Part shown: piece after piece, positions 1-5,628 of the stretch
Position numbering within the stretch: position 1 is the first letter of the stretch
Layout of the letters: each line of letters opens with the position of its first letter
Source of the DNA: Acidobacteriota bacterium
GTDB lineage: Bacteria; Acidobacteriota; Terriglobia; Terriglobales; Acidobacteriaceae
Direction: 5' to 3'
Assembly (NCBI GenBank): GCA_003224835.1
Contig: QHZX01000182.1
Span: 1-5,765, forward strand
DNA: 5,765 nt
Notes under the pieces: generated by a model
Database searches by the model: none
What the model saw: the letters and a program-made list of their open reading frames with translations, nothing else
What the model was told of the DNA's origin: nothing
Translations under genes and position numbers: made by a program

Positions 1-310
1 AACAAAAAGAAAAGAGCCCGTGCTGATCATCGCTTCCAGCGACATGAATCATTACGAAGATGACGCCACAACTCGCGTCAAAGATCGCAAGGCAATCGAG
101 AAGATTCTGGCGCTTGATGCCCCCGGCCTGTATGAAACGGTTATCAACGAAAGCATCAGCATGTGCGGCTTCGGCCCGGCAGTTGCCATGTTAACGGCCG
201 CCCGGCGGCTTGGCGCTGAAAAAGCAGAATTAGTTCAGTACGCCACCTCCGGAGACACATCCGGCGATCGCAACGTCGCCGTGGGTTATGCGGGAATCGT
301 TATTCGCTGA
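1..310 (+). CDS. amrB: AmmeMemoRadiSam system protein B (Memo family), 3' end only
   Basis: This is the C-terminal part of a Memo-like protein; the frame is open from base 2, so about 102 residues are visible and the start lies outside the window. The usual family length is roughly 260-280 residues, so more than half is missing. Two hallmarks are visible: the SSDMNHYEDD segment, carrying the conserved His of the metal-site region, and the C-terminal YATSGDTSGD...VGYAGIVI segment. The Memo fold resembles class III extradiol dioxygenases. Bacterial members usually sit with an AMMECR1-domain protein and a radical-SAM protein, but their biochemical role is not settled. Neither partner is visible here; they could lie to the left. 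The stop codon directly abuts the stop codon of the convergent downstream gene, leaving no spacer for a separate terminator. The family assignment is strong and the function is open. The GTG at 20 is an internal Val codon, not the start. Confidence 0.85.
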   Translation, partial: TKRKEPVLIIASSDMNHYEDDATTRVKDRKAIEKILALDAPGLYETVINESISMCGFGPAVAMLTAARRLGAEKAELVQYATSGDTSGDRNVAVGYAGIVIR

Positions 311-970
311 CTACTTGCCCGCATTTGCGAGCAGGCGCAACGCTCGGGCGCGGCTGACGTTCATCACCGACGAGTCATTCGCAATATCCTTCAACACTGG
401 CGCGATGGCCTGAACATCACCTACACCGTTGTCCCGCTGCATCTCTTCCATTCGCTTCAATTGGTCGTCAAGTGCCAGCTTTTCGTATTTATGGAAGTAA
501 ACCAGCCGCCGGCCGAACTCCATCGTGGTTGAGAGATTTTGGAAGAGAGAAGTCAGCTGTCCAACCGGCTGCAGCGGCGAGTAATTGTACGTGGCTTGGG
601 AATTGTGGCTGTCGTCCTTGTACGCCAGGGTCTTCGCTCCAGTGTTGGCAATGTTCTTGTTATTGGAATCCACTTTGCCGCTGAAATAATGCGCGCGCTT
701 GGCGAGATCGAAAATCTGCGAGCGAACGCTCTCTGAGACTGCAAACTGAAGCGGCTCCGGATCTGCAGGGTCAGATTTATCGTCAAACTTCCCATTTGAA
801 CTGTAAGATCCGTGGCCATTGTTGGCAACCACAAGTTCATAGTGGCTGGGGTTCGCACCTGGAAAATCAAAGGTGAAGCTAACAGTCGCCGCCGGGTGCT
901 GGCCATAAGCACCGAGGCAAACTGTGAGGGTGACTAGCGAAAGCAGCGCGCGAAACGTTCTCAATCCCAT
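311..970 (-). CDS. Exported protein of unknown function, 219 aa
   Basis: I do not recognise a named domain. The N-terminus (MGLRTFRALLSLVTLTVCLGAYGQ) is a clear Sec signal peptide: Arg residues, a hydrophobic core at about 7-20, and likely signal peptidase I cleavage after AYG (residue 23). The mature protein starts with a beta-rich part (FTFDFPGANPSHYELVV, 33-48) containing a Gly/Ser/Asn segment (NNGHGSYSSNG, 50-60). A middle segment (80-96, RSQIFDLAKRAHYF) looks helical. The C-terminal third is a charged helical region (160-219, KLALDDQLKRMEEM and later APVLKDIANDSSVMNVSRARALRLLANAG). No lipobox, no transmembrane segment after the signal, and no catalytic motif is obvious. The overall look matches conserved secreted proteins I associate with acidobacteria (from memory, not verified). 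It is probably periplasmic and monocistronic, divergent from glpX. No good Shine-Dalgarno precedes the ATG; a -10-like hexamer lies 7 nt upstream instead. Confidence 0.8.
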   Translation of the reverse strand: MGLRTFRALLSLVTLTVCLGAYGQHPAATVSFTFDFPGANPSHYELVVANNGHGSYSSNGKFDDKSDPADPEPLQFAVSESVRSQIFDLAKRAHYFSGKVDSNNKNIANTGAKTLAYKDDSHNSQATYNYSPLQPVGQLTSLFQNLSTTMEFGRRLVYFHKYEKLALDDQLKRMEEMQRDNGVGDVQAIAPVLKDIANDSSVMNVSRARALRLLANAGK

Positions 971-977
971 TCACAAA

Positions 978-983
978 ATTATG
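978..983 (-). promoter_or_regulatory. -10-like hexamer 7 nt before the start of the exported-protein gene
   Basis: Read on the minus strand the hexamer is CATAAT (5 of 6 matches to TATAAT), followed by seven bases (TTTGTGA) and then the ATG at 970-968. This spacing would start transcription at or next to the A of the ATG, giving a leaderless mRNA, which agrees with the absence of a Shine-Dalgarno. No convincing -35 box lies 16-18 bp upstream, so this is suggestive only. Confidence 0.35.
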
Positions 984-1084
984 CCAGAAGTGGCTGGATC
1001 GCTTGGGAAGCTACGTCTGCCGGAGCCTTGACACCGTCCCGCTCCAAGAAAATTCGCACCGACCAAATGGTTGGCCATCCCGCC

Positions 1085-1114
1085 TTTCCAGTCTGCATCT
1101 ATTCGCGCTATAGT
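1085..1114 (+). promoter_or_regulatory. Putative sigma-70-type promoter of glpX
   Basis: TTTCCA at 1085-1090 (4 of 6 to TTGACA) is separated by 18 bp from TATAGT at 1109-1114 (5 of 6 to TATAAT). A transcript would start near 1121 and carry a leader of about 20 nt containing the ribosome binding site at 1132-1138. Position and spacing fit, but the match was made by eye. No operator could be recognised in the 172-bp divergent region, which otherwise holds nothing I can name. Confidence 0.4.
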
Positions 1115-1131
1115 CACAGGTCGTTAAAAAC

Positions 1132-1138
1132 GGGGGTG
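1132..1138 (+). promoter_or_regulatory. Ribosome binding site of glpX
   Basis: A G-rich Shine-Dalgarno-like stretch (GGGGGTG) ends four bases before the ATG at 1143. It supports that ATG as the start. glpX and the HPF-sigma gene have recognisable ribosome binding sites, unlike mqnE and the 219-aa gene. Confidence 0.5.
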
Positions 1139-1142
1139 CGTC

Positions 1143-2192
1143 ATGGCAACCGAGGTCACTTCGGAGGCAACAAGGCAGGAAACAAAGGCCAGAAGCTTTG
1201 GCGAGAACATCGAAAGCGATCTCGCGCCGAAGTTTCTTCGCGTGGTCGAGAATGCAGCCATTGCCTGTGCCCGCACCATGGGCCGTGGGGAGCGCGAACT
1301 GTCGGACAAAGTGGCCGTTGAATCCATGCGGCGCACAATGGACTCCATCCCGATGCGAGGCCGAATTGTGATCGGCGAAGGGGAACGCGATGAAGCTCCC
1401 ATGCTCTACATCGGCGAAAAGCTTGGCGCCGAGTTTCCCGATGGCTCGGGAGTTCCCGAAGTCGACATCGCCGTAGATCCGCTCGAAGGCACAAACCTTT
1501 GCGCAACCGGCGCGGCTGGCGCGATCACGGTGCTTGCGGCATCGGAAGCTCACGGATTGCTGAATGCGCCCGACTGCTACATGGAAAAAATCGTAGTCGG
1601 ACCGTCATGCAAGAAAGCCGTTGAATTAGACGCGCCAGTCGCCGATAACCTGAAGAATATCGCTAAGCGGCTGGATCGCGATGTGCAGGATTTGACGATC
1701 GTGGTTTTGGATCGGCCGAGGCATGAAAAACTAATCTCGGACATTCGTGCGACGGGGGCACGTATCCGTTTGATCAGTGACGGCGACCTCTCGGCGGGAA
1801 TTGCTGCCGCTGTCATCGGGACCGGCGTTCATGCGGTCATGGGGTCGGGTGGCGCACCCGAAGGCGTGATCACAGCGGCGGCAATCCGCTGCTTGAATGG
1901 ATACATGGTCGGACGCCTGGTCATCAACAAGCCGGAACTGGAAGAACGCATAGCTCGAATGGGAATCCGCGACAAGAACAGAATTTACCGGGCAGAAGAT
2001 CTCGCACCTGGAGAACAGCTTATCTTCGCCGCTACCGGTGTGACTGACGGCGCGCTATTGCGCGGCGTGCGCTTCTTTGGCGAAGGGACCCGCACGTCAT
2101 CTGTTGTGTTGACGCTGATGACCGGCAAAGTACGGTTTATCGACAGCACTCATCTCGCGAAGAAACCCGACGTGAAAGTCAGGTTCATGTAA
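1143..2192 (+). CDS. glpX: Fructose-1,6-bisphosphatase, class II
   Basis: The 349-aa product hydrolyses fructose 1,6-bisphosphate to fructose 6-phosphate in the cytoplasm, the committed step of gluconeogenesis. In some autotrophs the same family also acts on sedoheptulose 1,7-bisphosphate. The family signatures are all present in order: D55 in LSDKVAVESM, GEGERDEAPMLYIGEKLG at 78-95, DIAVDPLEGTN at 108-118, NAPDCYMEKIVVGP at 141-154, and GSGGAPEGVITAAAIR at 234-249. Compared with E. coli GlpX, which I recall, D55, E79, D112, E115 and E240 correspond to metal- and substrate-site residues D33, E57, D85, E88 and E213, so the enzyme looks intact. It is about 13 residues longer than E. coli GlpX, mostly as an N-terminal extension of about 20 residues offset by shorter stretches elsewhere. 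It stands alone here, not next to glpF/glpK. The ATG is supported by a G-rich ribosome binding site. Confidence 0.95.
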   Translation: MATEVTSEATRQETKARSFGENIESDLAPKFLRVVENAAIACARTMGRGERELSDKVAVESMRRTMDSIPMRGRIVIGEGERDEAPMLYIGEKLGAEFPDGSGVPEVDIAVDPLEGTNLCATGAAGAITVLAASEAHGLLNAPDCYMEKIVVGPSCKKAVELDAPVADNLKNIAKRLDRDVQDLTIVVLDRPRHEKLISDIRATGARIRLISDGDLSAGIAAAVIGTGVHAVMGSGGAPEGVITAAAIRCLNGYMVGRLVINKPELEERIARMGIRDKNRIYRAEDLAPGEQLIFAATGVTDGALLRGVRFFGEGTRTSSVVLTLMTGKVRFIDSTHLAKKPDVKVRFM

Positions 2193-2197
2193 TCTCA

Positions 2198-2219
2198 TTT
2201 CATGATTCCATGCATGAAA
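2198..2219. repeat. Inverted repeat after glpX
   Basis: TTTCATG (2198-2204) and CATGAAA (2213-2219) form a perfect 7-bp-arm inverted repeat with an 8-nt loop, starting six bases after the glpX stop. The stem is AT-rich and no T-run follows, so it is not a convincing intrinsic terminator. It could be an mRNA 3'-end stem or chance. Confidence 0.3.
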
Positions 2220-2250
2220 CGGCGAATCCTGGCGCCTCAAGCAGGCCCTG

Positions 2251-2278
2251 AGCCACTAGCCACTGAGCGCTCGCCACT
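2251..2278. repeat. Degenerate tandem repeat, 7-bp period, four units
   Basis: Four consecutive heptamers lie between glpX and mqnE: AGCCACT (2251), AGCCACT (2258), GAGCGCT (2265) and CGCCACT (2272). The first two are identical, the fourth differs at one base and the third is diverged. The array ends 15 bp before the mqnE ATG and overlaps the place where its -35 box would sit. I have the impression that such GCCACTA-type heptamer runs occur in intergenic DNA of acidobacterial genomes, but cannot verify this here. Confidence 0.55.
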
Positions 2279-2286
2279 TGTATCAT
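2257..2286 (+). promoter_or_regulatory. Putative leaderless promoter of mqnE
   Basis: TATCAT at 2281-2286 (5 of 6 to TATAAT) lies 7 nt before the mqnE ATG. TAGCCA at 2257-2262 (4 of 6 to TTGACA) is 18 bp upstream of it, inside the heptamer repeat. Transcription would start at or next to the initiation codon, and no Shine-Dalgarno is present, so a leaderless transcript is likely if the promoter is real. The match was made by eye. Confidence 0.4.
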
Positions 2287-2293
2287 CAAACTG

Positions 2294-3424
2294 ATGGCTG
2301 CCGCACATTCTTTTCAAACCGACGATCAGCGACTCGAATCGATCCACCAGAAGGTGATTGCCCGCGAGCGCCTCGACTTCGATGACGGGCTCGCGCTGTA
2401 TCGCACTGGGGATATTCTGGCTGTCGGTTGGCTGGCCAATCACGTACGTGAGCGCATGCACGGCGATCAGACTTACTTCAACGTGAATCGCCATATTAAT
2501 CCCACTAATGTTTGTGTTGCGGCCTGCCGTCTGTGTGCCTTCGGTCGAAAAAAAGGAGCTCCTGGCGCCTATACGATGGCACTCGAAGAAGCCTTTGAGA
2601 CGGCGGCTTCGGGCTATAGCGAGGCAGTCACGGAGTTTCATATCGTTGGCGGGCTACATCCTGATCTGCCATTTCAATATTTTCTCGATCTCGTATCCGG
2701 ATTGAAACAGCGTTTCCCACAAGTACATTTGAAAGCTTTCACCATGGTAGAAGTAGCGTATCTAGCGAAGCGCGCCAAGTTATCGATTGCGGAAACCCTG
2801 CAGCAACTGAAGGCGGCAGGCGTCGATTCCCTTCCCGGCGGCGGCGCAGAAATTTTCGCCGATCGCATTCGCCACATCATCTGCGACCACAAAATCGATG
2901 GTGACCAATGGCTGGAGACCGCGCGCCTTGCGCATAACCTGGGCTTGAGATCCAATGCGACAATGCTCTATGGTCACGTGGAAAACGATGAGGACCGCGT
3001 CGACCACCTGATGAGGCTTCGAGCTTTACAGGATGAAACCGGCGGCTTCCAAACCTTCATTCCGCTGGCTTTCCATCCAGATAACACTCCGCTGGAACAT
3101 CTTCCCAAAACTACCGGCATGCTAGACGTCAAGCAAATCGCCGTCAGCCGGCTGCTGCTCGACAACTTCCCGCACATCAAAGCCTATTGGCAAATGCTCA
3201 CACCGAAGATCGCGCAGATTGCGCTGCGCTTCGGCGCTGACGACCTCGACGGAACTGTGATTGAGGAGAAGATCTATCATGACGCTGGCGCAACAACGCC
3301 TCAGGGCATGCGGCGGCAGGAACTGGTGCGCTTAATCCGCGAGGCTGGCCGCGAGCCAGTCGAGCGCGACACGCTGTATCGACCGGTGGTCCGAACCGAA
3401 ACCTCAGTCACAGTTGCGGTCTGA
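2294..3424 (+). CDS. mqnE: Aminofutalosine synthase (radical SAM), menaquinone biosynthesis
   Basis: The 376-aa product is a radical S-adenosylmethionine enzyme of the futalosine route to menaquinone. It joins the adenosyl radical to the product of MqnA, 3-[(1-carboxyvinyl)oxy]benzoate, to give 6-amino-6-deoxyfutalosine. The CxxxCxxC cluster motif is visible as C74, C78 and C81 in NPTNVCVAACRLCAFGRKK. Upstream, residues 59-70 (QTYFNVNRHINP) are typical of the family. Downstream signatures are EFHIVGGLHPDLPF (114-127), LPGGGAEIF (180-188), NATMLYGHVE (221-230) and FIPLAFHPDNTPLE (255-268), and the C-terminal ALRFGADDLDGT is shared with MqnC/CofH relatives. The GRKKGA segment after the cluster and overall similarity favour MqnE over MqnC. 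Length is normal. An in-frame stop at 2264-2266 and the lack of another start codon fix the ATG. No other mqn gene is in the window, so the pathway genes appear dispersed. Confidence 0.93.
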   Translation: MAAAHSFQTDDQRLESIHQKVIARERLDFDDGLALYRTGDILAVGWLANHVRERMHGDQTYFNVNRHINPTNVCVAACRLCAFGRKKGAPGAYTMALEEAFETAASGYSEAVTEFHIVGGLHPDLPFQYFLDLVSGLKQRFPQVHLKAFTMVEVAYLAKRAKLSIAETLQQLKAAGVDSLPGGGAEIFADRIRHIICDHKIDGDQWLETARLAHNLGLRSNATMLYGHVENDEDRVDHLMRLRALQDETGGFQTFIPLAFHPDNTPLEHLPKTTGMLDVKQIAVSRLLLDNFPHIKAYWQMLTPKIAQIALRFGADDLDGTVIEEKIYHDAGATTPQGMRRQELVRLIREAGREPVERDTLYRPVVRTETSVTVAV

Positions 3425-3436
3425 TTTGCGATCGCG

Positions 3437-4363
3437 CTAGAAAAACTCATTCATATCAGAAGCAGTCGCGGACCCGGCTGGAAAGTCCTTAATTCCCAAC
3501 AGCTCCATACTTAAGCGCAAGGCGCTCTGGTGCTGGTACAGGGTCGTCGATTGATAATTTCGGCGCACAGAAGAGCCAATGAGGATCGTCGAAACGTGTC
3601 CGCCATCGTGCGCCATATCGTCGATTGATGATTCGTCCCAAGTGTAAATCAGCACGGAGTTGTTGAATGCAGCGCTGTTGATCAATGGTCCGACGTTAGT
3701 CTGAATCCACGAATCGATCGTCGCCAATTTATCAGTATCCGTGCAATTGGAAGCTCCATTGGGGCAATCATGTCCGTCACTAACGAAGTTGGGGACTATC
3801 ATCGCGTAGTTAGGCAAAGTTCCGTTCTGAATATCCGTCGACAACTGAGTAAACGGCACCACATTCGCGGCTTGACTGGAGCTGTTCAGCACGTCTGAGA
3901 AGTATGTGAATGGATTATGATCCTTGCCATATGGGAATACGGTCGGGCCCAAATAGCCGACGCTGGGCAAACTCTCGGCATAGACCTTCCAACTCTTACC
4001 CGCAGCGGTAATTGCGCGTACTACGTTATCCGAGCTAACCGTACCTGTGAACGTATCATCGGTAGTTACCATATCGCCTGTGGTGAGCACGAAATAGTTG
4101 GGCAGAGAGTTGTGACGGTTGGCGTAGTACTGGGTCGCGAGTGAATACTGCTGGGCCAGCGAGTTCGTGTATGGCATTGCAGGATTGCCAATCACGCTCT
4201 CATAAGAGTGGTTTTCCTCCACCAAAATAAAAACATGGGGAACCACAGGGACCTTGTGGTTCGACGGGTCGGAGCCTCCACCGCAGCCTGCCTGCATTGC
4301 GACGAGAAGAACAACCGACGAAATGTACGTTGTATTTCTGCTCAAAAGGCGACCGAGTAGCAT
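3437..4363 (-). CDS. Probable lipoprotein of the phosphoesterase / acid phosphatase family
   Basis: This 308-aa protein belongs to the phosphoesterase family of the alkaline phosphatase superfamily, which includes bacterial phospholipases C and acid phosphatases. Visible signatures are FILVEENHSYESVIG (45-59, the ExNHS motif that begins the metal/active-site region), NSLPNYFVLTTGD (85-97), NYAMIVPNFVSDGHDC (185-200), LIYTWDESS (238-246), DGGHVSTILIG (253-263) and YQHQSALRLSMELLGI (276-291). The N-terminus has a hydrophobic stretch (15-23) followed by MQAGC (C27) and a Gly/Ser tether, so it is probably a lipoprotein. Gln at the -3 position of the lipobox is unusual, and export as a soluble protein is an alternative. 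The substrate cannot be told from sequence; phosphate-ester scavenging in the periplasm is a reasonable guess. It is a single gene, convergent with mqnE (12-bp gap). No good Shine-Dalgarno precedes the ATG; only GGA directly adjoins it. Confidence 0.85.
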   Translation of the reverse strand: MLLGRLLSRNTTYISSVVLLVAMQAGCGGGSDPSNHKVPVVPHVFILVEENHSYESVIGNPAMPYTNSLAQQYSLATQYYANRHNSLPNYFVLTTGDMVTTDDTFTGTVSSDNVVRAITAAGKSWKVYAESLPSVGYLGPTVFPYGKDHNPFTYFSDVLNSSSQAANVVPFTQLSTDIQNGTLPNYAMIVPNFVSDGHDCPNGASNCTDTDKLATIDSWIQTNVGPLINSAAFNNSVLIYTWDESSIDDMAHDGGHVSTILIGSSVRRNYQSTTLYQHQSALRLSMELLGIKDFPAGSATASDMNEFF

Positions 4364-4465
4364 TCCGAATTTAGAGAGCAGCGTCCCTGCCTGAGTTGCT
4401 TAGTAACGGTCTTCCCGGCGAGTCCTGAGGGAAAAATATCGCCCATGTGAGTATCAGCGCCCATG

Positions 4466-4495
4466 ATGAAACTCGTTTCGAGAGCTGTTCATAAT
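4466..4495 (+). promoter_or_regulatory. Candidate promoter of the HPF-sigma gene
   Basis: ATGAAA (4466-4471, 4 of 6 to TTGACA) is followed after 18 bp by CATAAT (4490-4495, 5 of 6 to TATAAT). A second -10-like hexamer, TAAAAT at 4524-4529 (5 of 6), has no convincing -35 partner. Either would place the palindrome at 4497-4513 at the start of the transcript or inside the promoter. Matches were made by eye, so confidence is low. Confidence 0.3.
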
Positions 4496-4496
4496 T

Positions 4497-4513
4497 TCGC
4501 GAGTTCCTCGCGA
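4497..4513. repeat. Perfect 7-bp-arm palindrome upstream of the HPF-sigma gene
   Basis: TCGCGAG (4497-4503), a TTC loop, then CTCGCGA (4507-4513) form a perfect inverted repeat. It lies directly after the candidate -10 box at 4490-4495 and 66 bp before the HPF-sigma start. It could be an operator for a dimeric regulator or a stable hairpin in the 5' leader. No T-run follows, so it does not look like a terminator. Confidence 0.55.
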
Positions 4514-4547
4514 TTAGCGGGTGTAAAATCAAGGTGCGAAGGCTTCA

Positions 4548-4562
4548 CGGGATCTCCTCCCG
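4548..4562 (+). promoter_or_regulatory. Small GC-rich hairpin just before the ribosome binding site
   Basis: CGGGA (4548-4552) and TCCCG (4558-4562) can pair around a TCTCC loop. The stem ends five bases before the AGAGG ribosome binding site at 4568-4572. In the mRNA it would sit at the edge of the ribosome footprint, so it could affect initiation. A 5-bp stem may also be chance. Confidence 0.3.
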
Positions 4563-4567
4563 GCATC

Positions 4568-4572
4568 AGAGG
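4568..4572 (+). promoter_or_regulatory. Ribosome binding site deciding the HPF-sigma start
   Basis: AGAGG lies 7 nt before the ATG at 4580. The farther in-frame ATG codons at 4463 and 4466 have no Shine-Dalgarno. The residues they would add do not resemble the HPF family, whose members begin right at the MNVHITYK-type first beta strand. This selects 4580. Confidence 0.65.
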
Positions 4573-4579
4573 CAAAAGC

Positions 4580-5620
4580 ATGAATGTTCACATAACCTAT
4601 AAGGCCCATAAAACTTCCGACGTAGATAAAGAAATTCAGCACTGGATATCAAAAATACAGAAACGACTGCAGGTGTTCCGGCCGGAACTTATACACCTGA
4701 AAGGGTCAATCGAGGAGAACTCTCCTCGTGAAGGCACTGTCGTGTCGCTCAACTTGCGGCTGCCATCAGGGCAAATGGCAGTACAGCAGGCTTCCCCTGC
4801 AGTTACCAGCGCTCTGAAAGCAGCTTTTAGTGACCTGCTGGAACAGATTGGGAAACACAAAGGTCTTTTGCGGAGCTCACATTCGTGGAGACGGCATCGC
4901 GCTCTGGAAGGAGTTCCAAAGCCAGAAGTTCCCTTTGAAGAGACCTTCGCGGCGGTACCACCTCAAACGGCGACCTCAGAGGATGTTCGCTCGTACCTGA
5001 ATGCCAACCTGCGACGCTTGCGCCTTTTCATCGAACGGGAAATCTACTTTCGGGAGAACTCCGGCGACCTGCAACCTGGCTCAGTAAGCCCGGAAGAGGT
5101 TCTCGATGAGGCTGTAGCCCGCGCTTTGGATGAAAAAATCGAGAAGCCGGATCGCATCGGCCTCGAGCCTTGGCTTTATAGACTGGCGATCCGCTCATTG
5201 GACGACTTCAGCCGTTCGGCTCAATCCAACGAAGAAGTTGATATTCAGGGGCGGAGTCGCAGGCGCAACGACACTGATGGAGACGAGGCACGGCTGGAGT
5301 TTTATCAGCCTGATGAAACCGTCACAGCAGAAAATGGAATCGCCGATGGCAAAGCGTCAACTCCCGAGCAACTTGCCTATTCCGACGAGATGATCTCGCT
5401 GGTGCAATTTGCTTTGCGCCGCGCCAGCCGGATCGATCGCGAAGCTTTCATACTTTTTGCGATTGAGGGATTCTCGCTCAATGAGATCGCGGCCATCGTT
5501 GATCGTCCGCCCGAGCAGGTGCGTCAGTCAATCCACAACGCCCGAGAAGCGCTGCGCCATGCGCTTCCGGTGGAAAATCCATTAAAAGACAAGCTCCTTC
5601 AACACACCACAACAAGTTAG
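4580..5620 (+). CDS. HPF/RaiA-like ribosome-hibernation domain fused to a sigma-70-like module
   Basis: The 346-aa protein has two parts. Residues 1-98 match the HPF/RaiA/YfiA fold: a first strand MNVHITYKAH, a helix DVDKEIQHWISKIQKRL, the LKGSIEENSPREGTVVSLNLRLPSGQMAVQQ hairpin region, and the final helix SALKAAFSDLLEQIGKHKGLL. A basic tail (SSHSWRRHR, 99-107) and a Pro-rich linker follow. Residues 134-212 resemble sigma region 2 (SPEEVLDEAVARALDE, then EPWLYRLAIRSLDDFSR). After a charged linker (213-262), residues 265-329 resemble sigma region 4, with a helix-turn-helix at about 298-324 (FSLNEIAAIVDRPPEQVRQSIHNAREAL). HPF-type domains bind the 30S decoding region and block translation in dormancy; region 2/4 proteins of ECF type direct RNA polymerase. 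Here the sigma module occupies the place of the dimerisation domain of long HPFs. The fusion is one uninterrupted frame. Whether it is an active sigma factor is unknown. It appears to be cotranscribed with the next gene, 8 bp downstream. Confidence 0.8.
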   Translation: MNVHITYKAHKTSDVDKEIQHWISKIQKRLQVFRPELIHLKGSIEENSPREGTVVSLNLRLPSGQMAVQQASPAVTSALKAAFSDLLEQIGKHKGLLRSSHSWRRHRALEGVPKPEVPFEETFAAVPPQTATSEDVRSYLNANLRRLRLFIEREIYFRENSGDLQPGSVSPEEVLDEAVARALDEKIEKPDRIGLEPWLYRLAIRSLDDFSRSAQSNEEVDIQGRSRRRNDTDGDEARLEFYQPDETVTAENGIADGKASTPEQLAYSDEMISLVQFALRRASRIDREAFILFAIEGFSLNEIAAIVDRPPEQVRQSIHNAREALRHALPVENPLKDKLLQHTTTS

Positions 5621-5628
5621 GGTGCCTC

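Noticed and set aside
472..912. Several 65-119-aa open frames overlapping the exported-protein gene
   Set aside because: They have low-complexity Arg/Ser/Cys-rich translations, while the 219-aa minus-strand frame has a signal peptide and coherent secondary-structure pattern.
1028..1033. Perfect TTGACA hexamer in the divergent region before glpX
   Set aside because: No acceptable -10 lies 16-18 bp downstream (the sequence there is AATTCG). The TTTCCA/TATAGT pair nearer the gene fits better.
1011..1553. 180-aa open frame on the minus strand over the glpX region
   Set aside because: It lies antisense to glpX, whose conserved motifs are in the plus frame, and its translation is rich in Arg, Cys and His with no domain pattern.
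2198..2219. Intrinsic terminator after glpX
   Set aside because: The inverted repeat is AT-rich with an 8-nt loop and has no following T-run, so it is listed only as a repeat.
3428..3435. GCGATCGC octamer palindrome between the convergent mqnE and phosphoesterase genes
   Set aside because: It resembles the HIP1 octamer of cyanobacteria, but a single copy is expected by chance in GC-rich DNA, and it is too short with no T-run to be a terminator.
4463..4579. In-frame N-terminal extension of 39 residues on the HPF-sigma protein, starting at ATG 4463
   Set aside because: It has no ribosome binding site, the residues do not resemble any HPF N-terminus, and the stretch holds palindromes and promoter-like hexamers. 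The ATG at 4580 has AGAGG at good spacing and begins directly with the HPF first strand.
4636..4860. 74-aa minus-strand frame inside the HPF domain region, and an 87-aa plus frame at 5130-5393
   Set aside because: Both are shadow frames of the fusion gene without start signals or recognisable features.
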